A DNA stretch of 13,952 nt from Prolixibacteraceae bacterium (GCA_003450125.1 DMFR01000155.1:1-13952); one strand, 5' to 3'. Shown: positions 1-8,135, numbered from the stretch's first letter. Program-made: numbers and translations. The notes: generated from the letters alone by a model not told the origin.

Positions 1-8
1 AGAGACAG

Positions 9-92
9 GCTTGTGTATACCTTGTGTGTTGGCTCACACACAAGGTATACACAAGCTACACACAAGGTATACACAAGCTACACACAAACAGG
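9..92. repeat. Palindromic array of 11-bp units
   Basis: Bases 38-81 are four head-to-tail 11-bp units of the form ACACAAGSTAY (38-48, 49-59, 60-70, 71-81), alternating GGTAT and GCTAC endings so that the 22-bp double unit is exactly repeated. A fifth, diverged unit starts at 82. The left side inverts the same words: 9-29 is a perfect 21-bp reverse complement of 36-56, with a 6-base loop TGGCTC. A transcript would form a strong hairpin. There is no T-run after it in either direction, so it is not an ordinary intrinsic terminator, although it lies 64 bp beyond the stop of the LOG gene. The array may continue beyond the left edge. A fold-back assembly artefact at a contig end is also possible. 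Confidence 0.85.
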
Positions 93-119
93 CAATATAG
101 GAGTATATTCAATGCATTA

Positions 120-707
120 TCAATCCTGACGTTTGGGAACTTCGAACCATTTATTCTCACCTTCCTCGGGAAGGTAATTCTGGAGATAACTCATGGCTTC
201 CAGGGCATTTTCAGCAATAAAGTATAATTTACGGTAGCTTTCTTTGGCAAATTTTTCATCATACGACTTCTCAAACTGGCGGAAAAGGTCATCATAAAAA
301 CCATTGGTATTGATAAAAACAATGGCCTTATGATGGTAGCCCAATTGTTTCAAGGTAATTACTTCCAGGATTTCTTCCAGTGTACCGAATCCCCCTGCCA
401 GGGCAATAAAGGAATCGGACAATTCTCTCATCTTCGCCTTTCGCTCCATCATATCGCCTGAAACAATGATTTCATGGGCATGAAGTGATGCCAGGTTAAA
501 ATCACGTAACTTTTCAGGAATGATCCCGATGGTCTTGGCTCCATGCAGTCCCGCCTCGCGGGTAACGATATCCATCAATCCCACGTTTGAACCTCCGTTG
601 ATCAAGCAAAACCTGGCCTTGCCAATCATTCTTGCCAAGTCGATGGCCTCACTCACGTATACCTCTGAAATGGCATTGCTCGAAGAAGAGAAAACACAAA
701 TATTCAT
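120..707 (-). CDS. LOG family protein (TIGR00730), putative nucleotide 5'-monophosphate phosphoribohydrolase
   Basis: A 195-residue cytosolic Rossmann-like protein of the LOG family. Characterised members cut the N-glycosidic bond of (cytokinin) nucleoside 5'-monophosphates, giving a free base and ribose 5-phosphate. Visible landmarks are the N-terminal beta strand CVFSSSS (residues 4-10), the phosphate-binding segment GGSNVGLMD (38-46), the MMERKAKM segment (86-93) with the conserved Arg89-Lys90, and the active-site loop AGGFGTLEE (104-112) with Glu111/Glu112. The family motif is usually PGGxGTxxE; here the Pro is Ala104. The length is normal for the family. ATG at 707 is the natural start because the first strand follows at once. 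The gene stands alone, downstream of and in the same direction as gyrB but separated from it by a hairpin terminator. Substrate specificity (cytokinin, AMP or other) cannot be told from sequence. Confidence 0.9.
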   Translation of the reverse strand: MNICVFSSSSNAISEVYVSEAIDLARMIGKARFCLINGGSNVGLMDIVTREAGLHGAKTIGIIPEKLRDFNLASLHAHEIIVSGDMMERKAKMRELSDSFIALAGGFGTLEEILEVITLKQLGYHHKAIVFINTNGFYDDLFRQFEKSYDEKFAKESYRKLYFIAENALEAMSYLQNYLPEEGENKWFEVPKRQD

Positions 708-729
708 CCGGTTTATTTACTATTTGACA

Positions 730-748
730 ATTTACGATTTACGATTTA
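730..748. repeat. Short 7-bp tandem repeat ATTTACG
   Basis: ATTTACG occurs at 730-736 and 737-743, followed by ATTTA at 744-748. It lies about 23 bp upstream of the LOG start codon, so it probably falls within or near that gene's promoter or leader. No TAnnTTTG box was seen on the minus strand between 708 and 906. Confidence 0.5.
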
Positions 749-873
749 GCATACTACAGAGAAATTGCAGTATTGCTTGCAGGAAACTTCATCGGAGCAT
801 CATTGCAATGACGACACTGATTGTGTCCTGGATATTTATTTTACCGTAAAGGTAAAAACAATTGGGAATAAAA

Positions 874-895
874 AATCCCGGTTCTAACCGGGATT
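874..895 (-). terminator. Intrinsic terminator of gyrB, symmetric and possibly bidirectional
   Basis: A 10-bp perfect stem (874-883 with 886-895, core CCCGG/CCGGG) closes over a 2-base centre. On the minus strand it starts 11 bases after the gyrB stop and runs straight into a T-rich tract (A-run at 871-875 on the plus strand). The plus-strand side is also followed by T-rich sequence (897-909), so it could stop transcription from either side. It separates gyrB from the LOG gene and argues that the LOG gene has its own promoter. Confidence 0.85.
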
Positions 896-906
896 CTTTT
901 TATTTT

Positions 907-2889
907 TTAGACGTCTATGTTTGCATACACGGCATGATCTTCAATGAACTGGCGGCGCGGCGGAACTTCATCGCCCATGAGCATACTGAAGATATGGTCA
1001 GCTTCAGCAGCGTTCTCAATGGTGACCTGCCTTAAAGTACGCATTTCAGGATTCATGGTTGTTGTCCACAATTGTTCAGCGTTCATTTCTCCAAGACCTT
1101 TGTAACGCTGTACATGGATTCCGGTATCTTTTCCTTCGCCCCAATCTTCAATGATCCGAAGGCGCTGTTGTTCAGTCCAGCAATACTCTTCCCGTTTTCC
1201 CTTTTTGACCAGGTACAGTGGCGGTGTGGCAATGTAAACATGTCCACGCTGGATGAGTTCCTGCATGAAACGAAAGAAGAAAGTCATGATTAAAGTCGCG
1301 ATATGGCTACCGTCGACGTCGGCATCGGTCATGATTACGACCTTGTGGTATCTCAGCTTATCGAGGTTCAAAGCCAGGTTATCATCCTCGGTTCCAATTG
1401 TAATTCCAAGGGCGGTATAAATATTGCGGATTTCTTCATTGTCATAGACCCTGTGAGCCATGGCTTTTTCCACATTGAGGATTTTACCCCTTAGTGGTAA
1501 AATGGCCTGAAAGCGACGATCCCGGCCTTGTTTGGCCGTTCCACCTGCCGAGTCTCCCTCGACCAGGAATATCTCGCATTGAGCGGCATCCTTTTCAGAG
1601 CAATCGGATAGTTTTCCGGGAAGTCCTGCTCCCGAGAGTACATTCTTGCGCTGGATCAGTTCCCTTGCCTTACGGGCCGCATGACGGGCCTGTGCGGCCA
1701 GGATAACCTTGTTCACAATGGCACGTGCAGAGCGGGGATTTTCTTCCAGGTAATTGCTCAGCATTTCACTCACGGCCTGATCCACCGGAAGACTGATATC
1801 TGAGTTTCCCAGTTTCGTTTTGGTCTGTCCTTCAAACTGAGGTTCGGCTACTTTTACCGATACCACAGCCGTCAATCCTTCCCTAAAGTCGTCGCCGGAG
1901 ATCTCAAACTTCATCTTGGCAAGCATACCGCTGCTGTCAGCATAAGACTTCAAGGTACGGGTCAATCCGCGACGAAAACCAGTAAGGTGGGTACCCCCTT
2001 CAATGGTATTGATATTGTTGACGTAGGAATGAATATTTTCGGTAAAGGAGGTGTTGTAATGAAGGGCAATTTCAACAGGCACACCTGCTTTTTCAGCGGA
2101 AATATGAATGGTTTCCTCAATAAGCCGCTCACGGGTATTGTCCAGGTATTCGACAAATTCCTTTAAGCCCTCCTTGGAGAAGAATTCCTCATGTTTGTAG
2201 TTGTATTCCGCATCCTCTAATTTAACCCTCTTATCCACGATATTCAACTTCAATCCTGCATTCAGGAAGGCCAGTTCACGCAACCGGGCTGCTAAAATTT
2301 CAAATTTATATTCTGTGACCAGGAAAATCGAATCATCCGGTTTAAACGTGGTTGTAGTACCGGTACGATCCGTTTCCCCCACTACTTTTACATCATACAG
2401 CGGCTTACCTTTACTATATTCCTGTTGCCAGATTTTACCATCGCGGTGAACCTGGACAGTTAGCAAGATCGAAAGTGCATTGACGCAGGAAACCCCTACC
2501 CCATGCAATCCACCGGACACCTTGTAACTACCCTTGTCAAATTTTCCACCTGCATGCAACATGGTCATTACGACTTCGAGCGCGGATTTATTTTCCTTGG
2601 TGTGTAACTCGGTTGGGATACCACGGCCGTCGTCAATAACGGTAATCGAATTGTCCTCGTTAATGAAGACATCAATATTTTTGCAATACCCGGCCAAGGC
2701 TTCGTCAATGGAGTTATCAACAACTTCATAGACCAAATGATGCAATCCTTTTTCATTCACATCGCCAATATACATGGCAGGACGTTTACGAACGGCTTCC
2801 AAACCTTCAAGTACCTGAATACTGTCAGCATCATAACCGCCATTGTCGTTCTGTATTCCCCAATTCTGGGTTTCTTCAACTTCTCTCAT
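907..2889 (-). CDS. gyrB: DNA gyrase subunit B
   Basis: ATPase and TOPRIM subunit of the A2B2 type II topoisomerase that introduces negative supercoils. At 660 residues it is the short form, lacking the roughly 165-residue insert of the 804-residue E. coli protein. In order: the GHKL ATPase with EVVDNSIDEA (55-64, Glu55 the likely general base), DDGRGIP (86-92) and GGLHGVG (126-132); the transducer domain with the QTK loop FEGQTKTKLGN (352-362, Lys357); the TOPRIM domain with VEGDSAGG (443-450, Glu444) and the Asp triad in TDADVDGSH (521-529); and the GyrB tail with QRYKGLGEMN (594-603). Residue Arg467 in PLRGK occupies the position of E. coli Lys447 in the quinolone region. PLRGKILNVEKA and the tail favour GyrB over ParE. 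The start at 2889 gives the usual short tail before ADSIQVLEGLEAVRKRP. The gene has a leader of roughly 180 nt if the box at 3075-3082 is used. Confidence 0.97.
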   Translation of the reverse strand: MREVEETQNWGIQNDNGGYDADSIQVLEGLEAVRKRPAMYIGDVNEKGLHHLVYEVVDNSIDEALAGYCKNIDVFINEDNSITVIDDGRGIPTELHTKENKSALEVVMTMLHAGGKFDKGSYKVSGGLHGVGVSCVNALSILLTVQVHRDGKIWQQEYSKGKPLYDVKVVGETDRTGTTTTFKPDDSIFLVTEYKFEILAARLRELAFLNAGLKLNIVDKRVKLEDAEYNYKHEEFFSKEGLKEFVEYLDNTRERLIEETIHISAEKAGVPVEIALHYNTSFTENIHSYVNNINTIEGGTHLTGFRRGLTRTLKSYADSSGMLAKMKFEISGDDFREGLTAVVSVKVAEPQFEGQTKTKLGNSDISLPVDQAVSEMLSNYLEENPRSARAIVNKVILAAQARHAARKARELIQRKNVLSGAGLPGKLSDCSEKDAAQCEIFLVEGDSAGGTAKQGRDRRFQAILPLRGKILNVEKAMAHRVYDNEEIRNIYTALGITIGTEDDNLALNLDKLRYHKVVIMTDADVDGSHIATLIMTFFFRFMQELIQRGHVYIATPPLYLVKKGKREEYCWTEQQRLRIIEDWGEGKDTGIHVQRYKGLGEMNAEQLWTTTMNPEMRTLRQVTIENAAEADHIFSMLMGDEVPPRRQFIEDHAVYANIDV

Positions 2890-2925
2890 CGATCAAAATA
2901 TTTAAATTATTCCATAACCCGAACT

Positions 2926-2952
2926 GTTTAACCCCTCAAAGGGAGATTAAAC
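2926..2952 (-). promoter_or_regulatory. Hairpin in the gyrB leader
   Basis: GTTTAA (2926-2931) pairs with TTAAAC (2947-2952), and inside it CCCT (2933-2936) pairs with AGGG (2940-2943) around a CAA loop, with a small asymmetric internal loop between the two stems. On the minus strand it lies 36 nt before the gyrB ATG and 18 nt after the small ORF stop. It has no following T-run, so it could affect translation or mRNA stability rather than end transcription. Function is inferred from position only. Confidence 0.35.
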
Positions 2953-2970
2953 TTAGTTACAGAAAATGAT

Positions 2971-3063
2971 TTATTTTTCTTGTGTTTCAAAAATTTCCTG
3001 ATGGGATAATAAAACCGGATCTGTGATTTGCTTTAATTTCTCCACTTTTAATTTTCCTTCCAT
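2971..3063 (-). CDS. Possible 30-residue leader peptide upstream of gyrB
   Basis: An ATG at 3063 opens a 30-codon frame ending in TAA at 2971. The product starts MEGKLKVEKLKQI and ends with EIFETQEK; it is lysine- and glutamate-rich, with no signal peptide and no family I recognise. Its ATG lies only 11 bp past a TAnnTTTG box at 3075-3082, so a transcript from that box would begin a few bases before the start codon, nearly leaderless. The stop is 81 bp before the gyrB ATG, with a hairpin in between. It may be a translated leader of gyrB, or a chance frame in AT-rich sequence; at 30 codons length alone gives no support. Conservation of the frame across relatives would decide. Confidence 0.3.
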   Translation of the reverse strand: MEGKLKVEKLKQITDPVLLSHQEIFETQEK

Positions 3064-3074
3064 AAAATAGGTCA

Positions 3075-3082
3075 CAAATATA
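3075..3082 (-). promoter_or_regulatory. Candidate gyrB promoter, -7 box TATATTTG
   Basis: The minus strand reads TATATTTG, an exact match to the Bacteroidota primary sigma -7 consensus TAnnTTTG. No clear TTG -33 element is visible at the usual distance upstream (the minus strand there reads CTGTCGGCTGTAACT). Transcription from here would give gyrB a leader of roughly 180 nt that includes the small ORF and hairpin. Confidence 0.45.
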
Positions 3083-3240
3083 CTAAAAATGTAGTTACAG
3101 CCGACAGTAAAAACGGCATTAGAAAGGTTAAACTTTTTAACATTTCAACAATTTAAGGCATCCTGATTTACAGTATATTACAGCCTACTTTCGTTCCTCT
3201 TTTAAACAGGTAAAAAAACGCCTCCGTACGTGCTTTCAGA

Positions 3241-4977
3241 TCAGAAAGAATAACTGATTCCTGCAAGCCAGTTGAATCCCTTATTGGTGTATCCCAGCCA
3301 TTGTTCATACTTCTGGAATCCAAAATTGTTGAGTTTTACAAACAGATTCAGCTTCTCCGATAGCTGGTATGATCCCCCTACATTCAGGTCGATGATCGGA
3401 TCCATCACCACCTCTTTGGAGGGAACTGATGAGGATTCGGGTCCACTGATGAGGCCTGTCCTACTTCCGATGAAATAAAGATCGGCATTGAATATTAACT
3501 GATCGGTTGCCTTGTATATGCCTGAGAATACAAGATCGAAATTAGGCATCTGCCAAGGCTTTGGCAATTTTTGCAATTCATAGGCATAATAATTTCCAGA
3601 TAAATGAAGCGAAAAATTATCTGAAACCGAATGCAGCACTTCAGCCGATAGCTTCAATACCTTGAGATCATCATACTTTACACTGAAAGTATTGTTCAAA
3701 ACCTGGGAAGGAATTGCTTCAATATAGTAAAAATGCTGATCTTTCACCAATGAATAAGAAGCTTGAGTGACATAATTTGTCCTGGAAGTCAGTTTCCCTT
3801 TTAACCCTCCCGATACAATGTAGGAATATTTGGTATTTTTAATATCATGATAAGGATCGACATAAGGATTTTCTGCCGCAATTGTTGAATAGGTATTGTG
3901 TTGCAAATAACCGTCTACATCTGCAAATAGGGTAAGAATATTCTTCACCGGTGACCATTCTGCTTTTACCTTCGGATAAAAAAACAAATTCGCATTCGCA
4001 TCCCTGTCAAAAAACATGGTGGTATTGAGTCCCAGTTGCAACAGGGCATTTTCGGCCTTCCACATCACGGAAGGATTTAATTTCAAAAGTGTTTGCTGTT
4101 TTTGCCCAATTGCATTGGTAAAACGGTTTCTCATGCCATTAGCCCCGTAATAGGTAACCGAAACATCAAGCAAGCCAAATGTATGGTTGAATTTTTTGCT
4201 CAGGATAGCTGAAAATACGGTTTGATGTTCCTTTTGTTCAGTTTTACTTACAAAATAATGATAATTGATTCCTAAATCAAAATTGATATTGTCAGCGGAA
4301 GTTTTCCCGCTTTTAAAATGCACATCTCCAGTGCCCTGTGTAAAATGCTGTTTATCCTCAAAATAGGGAATCATCTGATCCTTTTCCAAATCGGTCAGGA
4401 ATCCTCCTGCATACCCATAATAATTAAATGCCTTGCGATTGAAGGACAAACGACCCGATAATGTTGACCGTTTGAAGAACTTCTGCCCAAATAACTCGCC
4501 TTCATTGTCCGATTGCGGAGCTTTCACATTGTCACCATTCAACAATTTTAACTTATCGTTGGAAGAAAGGTGCATGAAATGCATTCCAAAATTTGAATTC
4601 TTATCCGGCTGTACATTATAGAATAACTCGCCATAAGGGGTCATATAATTGCCCAATCCAAGCTTCAACAAGCCGTTTTCCATCTCTGGTTTTGCCTCCC
4701 CTACCATTTTCGCTGCTGCAACAGGGGTGAGGTCAAAAGTGGCATAAACGGGTTTGCTGAATATGGAATATTGGAAAGTCGGGGGCTCGGTTTGTTCAGC
4801 CTTGATTTTAGGAATATCATTGATCTTGTCAACATCCAAAATGCTTGGTTGGAAGTTTTTCGATACCTCGACTTCCTGTTTCAGTTTTGTGGTATCTTTT
4901 TGGGCCATACCAAGCAATGATCCAAAAATCAGGGCTCCAACCAGGAGGGTTATTCTGTATATGCGTTTTATCTTCAT
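3241..4977 (-). CDS. Outer-membrane beta-barrel protein, TonB-dependent-receptor-like but without a plug domain
   Basis: A 578-residue protein with a Sec signal peptide (hydrophobic segment about residues 8-24, likely cleavage after MAQ or nearby). A short charged linker follows with EVEVSKNFQPSILDVDKI (35-52), and then alternating aromatic/polar beta strands run from about residue 100 to the end. The C-terminus, GISYSF, ends in Phe as expected of a protein inserted by the BAM complex. At this length there is no room for, and no sign of, the carboxypeptidase-regulatory-like or plug domains of SusC/TonB receptors. Databases often call such proteins TonB-dependent receptor, but transport by TonB is not supported here. 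It lies 36 bp downstream of the TPR gene on the same strand, almost certainly in one operon, which suggests that the two products work together at the outer membrane. No substrate can be assigned. Confidence 0.8.
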   Translation of the reverse strand: MKIKRIYRITLLVGALIFGSLLGMAQKDTTKLKQEVEVSKNFQPSILDVDKINDIPKIKAEQTEPPTFQYSIFSKPVYATFDLTPVAAAKMVGEAKPEMENGLLKLGLGNYMTPYGELFYNVQPDKNSNFGMHFMHLSSNDKLKLLNGDNVKAPQSDNEGELFGQKFFKRSTLSGRLSFNRKAFNYYGYAGGFLTDLEKDQMIPYFEDKQHFTQGTGDVHFKSGKTSADNINFDLGINYHYFVSKTEQKEHQTVFSAILSKKFNHTFGLLDVSVTYYGANGMRNRFTNAIGQKQQTLLKLNPSVMWKAENALLQLGLNTTMFFDRDANANLFFYPKVKAEWSPVKNILTLFADVDGYLQHNTYSTIAAENPYVDPYHDIKNTKYSYIVSGGLKGKLTSRTNYVTQASYSLVKDQHFYYIEAIPSQVLNNTFSVKYDDLKVLKLSAEVLHSVSDNFSLHLSGNYYAYELQKLPKPWQMPNFDLVFSGIYKATDQLIFNADLYFIGSRTGLISGPESSSVPSKEVVMDPIIDLNVGGSYQLSEKLNLFVKLNNFGFQKYEQWLGYTNKGFNWLAGISYSF

Positions 4978-5013
4978 GAGATCAGTCGTTTTATTTCAGG
5001 ATAATAGATGCGC

Positions 5014-8000
5014 TTATTTTGTGCCTTTAATATTTATTTCAAGGGGCTTGCTCTGGTTCTTGGTCTGACTGGCTTCATTGGCTTCAATCACCTGGAGCTT
5101 TTGACGGGTGGTATCCATGATACCGTCATTCTTCTCAGGGTAATTTTCCAGGATGCTTTGCAGGGTATGTTTTGCCTCGAATTCATCTCCTTTTTTCAAA
5201 TAGATATCCGACAACAACAGGAAGCTTTTGGCCAGCCAGAACTGATGTGGGGAGTTTTTATCGATGAAATCCATCACCTCCGCTTCCGCTTCTTTTAACC
5301 GCTGCCTTTCAAACAATATATCGGCCACCAAGAATTTAGACTCAGCACCTTCGGCTGAATTGGTGTCGGTTGAAAGCTTGCTTAAAATGGGGAAAGCCTT
5401 GTCTTTATTGCCTGTTTTGTAATAGGAGGATGCCAATAGATAGTTTGTTTCCCGCTTCAGGATATCTGACACCTTATCCGATGCAAGTACCAGCTGGGCT
5501 GCATCAATACAGGCGGGATAGTTGCCCAGTTTGTATTGGCAACGCATAATTCCCGTATTGGCATTTTGTGCATTGTTTCCCGAACCTGAAATTTTTAAAG
5601 ACCGCTCAAAACAAGTAAGTGCCTGCTGGTAATTTCCTGCGTTGTAATACAAGCCGCCAGCTTTTGAGAATGCAATTTCAGAAAAGAAATTGTTGGGTTG
5701 AGAGATGACATACTCATAATGCGTCAACGCACTGGCTACTTCTCCATCATTGTACAGGATTTCAGCCAGGTAGAAATGGGAATTAAGTGCAAAGCTGCCG
5801 TTGGGAAACTGGTTGAGGTAGCGCTCTAACTGCTGACGTGCTTTTTGGTCATGCGTCATGTACATCTTTTCAGCCGCACGATAGGTCAATGAATCCTGAT
5901 CATTTACCGAAACCTGAACCTTGGAACCCAGTTTGCCAGTATAGGCAAAGTAAGCATCCACATCATTCATCTCGACGTAATCATTTTTGATGCCCATCAA
6001 TGCTGCCTGAGTTTCAGGACTATTGGGAGAGCGGTCGACCACCTGTTTATAATAGGTGATAGAAGTTTGATAATCATTCACATTGTAATAAGCCAAGCCA
6101 AGCTGAACCAGTGTCTTGTTCAGATAACTGCTTTGGGGATATTTGCTGATCAGATCTTTGTAGTAGCCAATGGATACCTGGGGTTGATTGATCCGCTCAA
6201 AGGTGCGTCCCAGTTCATATAGCGCCTCGTCTTGGTAGGAGGATTTGGGATATGACTTAATCAGTAATTGAAGGTTGTTTATTTTTTGCTGATTGTCACG
6301 CTGCAAACCTAAACAAAAGGCCTTTTGGAAGAGGGCGTAATCCGCATCGTAAAGGTTCATCTTAAACGACTTGTCGTAATTTGAAATAGCTGCTGTGTAC
6401 TCACGATCCAGGAATGAACAATCTCCCAGTCGGTTGTAGGCATCGGCCACTTTCTCACTTCTGGAATCAGCATCCAGGTTCAGGTATTTCCTGAAATAAT
6501 CCGCTGCACTGGCATAATCCTTCAGCTGAAAGTAGGCATAAGCCAGGTTGTAATGCGCTGATCTATATTCTGGAAGGTTTGATGCCCCGTTAGTTTTCAA
6601 GAATGAATTGTATCCTGACACCGCTTTGTTGAAATCATGGATTCGGTAATAGGCCTCGGCTTTCCAGTAGAGTGACAATGGCTTGTAGCTCTTGTCAAAA
6701 TCACCTGCCTCCATCGACTTTTCAAAGTTCTCGATGGCTCCATTATAGTCCAGGTTGTTAAAGCATTCCAGTGCCCGGTAATAAGACACCCGCTGGTAGG
6801 CCTTCTTGACCGAAGGACTCTTCACTTTGATATTTTCAATCGAAGTCATGGCATCGCGGTAGTTGCTGGTGCTCATATAAACCTTCACCAGGTAATCGTA
6901 AGCCACATCATTGCGTTCCGCATTTGGATAAAGCGATATGTATTTATCGAACGCCTTGATGGTTTCATTAAACGGAGAGTAGGACAATTCATAAGTGATT
7001 TTGGCATAATTAAACAAGGCATCCTCCTTTATTTTTGGATCAAAATCAAATCCTGATGCTGCTTCAAAGGCCTGCCTGGCCTTGTTTTTATCATTGGTAA
7101 CCACATAACAATCCGCCAAATGGTAATAGGCATTCTGAGCCAGCTCATCTTTCCCCTTGGAGGCAATTTCGAGGTATTTAATGGCTTTGGCCTCTTCATT
7201 GTTCAGGTAATAGCAATAACCAAGCATGTAATTCTCCTGCCTGCCACGGTTGTTTTTATCCGAAAGATAGTACTCCAGGAACTGAATAGCATCTTTAAAC
7301 TGTCCCAGATGAAAGTAGGAATCCCCTAAAATCCTTGACAGTTCCGATTGCTGATCTGAGGAAACGGTGTTGATCAGGGGAGCTGTGTAGGCAATTACCT
7401 CTTTGTATTTGCCCTGTTTGTAATAAATCTGGCTGATATAGAAAGGGATTACTTTTGCAAATACAGGATTGGTCTTCAGCTTGGTAAACTCTGCAAGAGC
7501 CGTATCGAAATCGTTTTTCAGGTAGTGGATATGCCCGTAATAGTATTGTGCCGGGGCTGCATACAAGGAGTTTCCTCCTTTAATTTGTTTAAAATCAGCT
7601 TCAGCCGAATCCATTTTCTCCAGCTGAAAATACGAATATCCTCTCAGGTAATAGTAATGGGCCAGCTCTTCATCACTCAGCTTTGATTTGTCGAATCCTT
7701 CGAGCGTTTTAATAACGGGAGAATACTTTTTCTTGTCAAACTGGTAAACGGCCAGTTCAAAGAGTGCCTTGTTCCTAAATGAGCTTTCAGGAAACTGAGT
7801 CATGAACTCATTGATCTGAACTTCTGCATTGCCATTGTCCAATTTTAACCCGCACAAGGCTTTATAGAACATGGCTTCTGCCCTCACTTCTGAATTAGGG
7901 GCAGCCTGTTGGGCAATCTGATCAAATTGATTAATGGCCGAGATATAATTCCTGGCAAGGTATAGCTCTTTGGCCTTCTGTATATCCTGGCTAATCGACT

Positions 8001-8085
8001 GATAATATACCGTTTGTTGGGCATGGATCAGGCTTGGCATAAGGGCCATCCAGATCAGGATGATAATAAACCGGTTAGACTTCAT
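5014..8085 (-). CDS. Exported tetratricopeptide-repeat protein, 1023 residues
   Basis: The N-terminus is a Sec signal peptide: MKSNR, a hydrophobic core (residues 6-20) and a likely cleavage after HA at 21-22. There is no lipobox Cys, so the mature protein is probably soluble periplasmic or held by a partner. From about residue 30 to 1000 it is an almost unbroken array of TPR-like helix pairs with the usual spacing of Ala, Tyr, Leu and Gly (for example YYLRGYSYFQLEKMDSAEAD, and ALYELGRTFERINQPQVSIG). The stretch has room for about 28 units of 34 residues. The tail ends in a short basic segment. Such superhelical scaffolds bind proteins or peptides. It is the first gene of a two-gene operon with the plugless barrel and is transcribed divergently from ftsE. 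An envelope-assembly or scaffold role is inference. No enzymatic domain was seen. Confidence 0.85.
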   Translation of the reverse strand: MKSNRFIIILIWMALMPSLIHAQQTVYYQSISQDIQKAKELYLARNYISAINQFDQIAQQAAPNSEVRAEAMFYKALCGLKLDNGNAEVQINEFMTQFPESSFRNKALFELAVYQFDKKKYSPVIKTLEGFDKSKLSDEELAHYYYLRGYSYFQLEKMDSAEADFKQIKGGNSLYAAPAQYYYGHIHYLKNDFDTALAEFTKLKTNPVFAKVIPFYISQIYYKQGKYKEVIAYTAPLINTVSSDQQSELSRILGDSYFHLGQFKDAIQFLEYYLSDKNNRGRQENYMLGYCYYLNNEEAKAIKYLEIASKGKDELAQNAYYHLADCYVVTNDKNKARQAFEAASGFDFDPKIKEDALFNYAKITYELSYSPFNETIKAFDKYISLYPNAERNDVAYDYLVKVYMSTSNYRDAMTSIENIKVKSPSVKKAYQRVSYYRALECFNNLDYNGAIENFEKSMEAGDFDKSYKPLSLYWKAEAYYRIHDFNKAVSGYNSFLKTNGASNLPEYRSAHYNLAYAYFQLKDYASAADYFRKYLNLDADSRSEKVADAYNRLGDCSFLDREYTAAISNYDKSFKMNLYDADYALFQKAFCLGLQRDNQQKINNLQLLIKSYPKSSYQDEALYELGRTFERINQPQVSIGYYKDLISKYPQSSYLNKTLVQLGLAYYNVNDYQTSITYYKQVVDRSPNSPETQAALMGIKNDYVEMNDVDAYFAYTGKLGSKVQVSVNDQDSLTYRAAEKMYMTHDQKARQQLERYLNQFPNGSFALNSHFYLAEILYNDGEVASALTHYEYVISQPNNFFSEIAFSKAGGLYYNAGNYQQALTCFERSLKISGSGNNAQNANTGIMRCQYKLGNYPACIDAAQLVLASDKVSDILKRETNYLLASSYYKTGNKDKAFPILSKLSTDTNSAEGAESKFLVADILFERQRLKEAEAEVMDFIDKNSPHQFWLAKSFLLLSDIYLKKGDEFEAKHTLQSILENYPEKNDGIMDTTRQKLQVIEANEASQTKNQSKPLEINIKGTK

Positions 8086-8108
8086 TGTATATTCGGATAT
8101 TTAAGAAT

Positions 8109-8135
8109 CAAAATTATATCAAAAGTAAAAATCAA
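8109..8135 (-). promoter_or_regulatory. Candidate promoter of the TPR/barrel operon
   Basis: On the minus strand TAATTTTG (8109-8116) fits TAnnTTTG. TTG at 8133-8135 lies 16 bases upstream, close to the usual -33 to -7 spacing in Bacteroidota. The box ends 23 bases before the ATG at 8085, giving a short leader, similar to the spacing seen at ftsE and murB in this window. Confidence 0.5.

Larger units (their letters stand above)
2890..3240. other. 351-bp spacer between gyrB and the outer-membrane barrel gene
   Basis: This AT-rich spacer separates the end of the barrel gene from the start of gyrB, both on the minus strand. Read on the minus strand it holds, in order: a T7 run at about 3212-3218 with only a weak imperfect stem before it, which may be a poor terminator for the TPR/barrel operon; a TAnnTTTG box (3075-3082); a possible 30-codon ORF (2971-3063); and a hairpin (2926-2952). 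Bacteroidota genomes that I recall often carry rpsT (ribosomal protein S20) next to gyrB; it is absent here. Confidence 0.6.

Noticed and set aside
24..227. A 67-codon frame starting inside the palindromic array
   Set aside because: Its first half is translated repeat and its second half lies antisense to the LOG gene.
907..2889. ParE (topoisomerase IV subunit B) instead of GyrB
   Set aside because: The tail around QRYKGLGEMNAEQLW, PLRGKILNVEKA and the overall length fit GyrB better, although the families are close.
1072..2931. Several 60-80-codon plus-strand frames across gyrB
   Set aside because: They are antisense shadows of a well-conserved gyrB frame.
3200..3240. A proper intrinsic terminator after the barrel gene
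   Set aside because: There is a T7 run on the minus strand, but the stem before it is short and has a mismatch, so it was not listed as a separate feature.
3241..4977. Calling the barrel a TonB-dependent receptor
   Set aside because: The protein is too short for, and lacks, the plug domain, so TonB-dependent transport is not supported.
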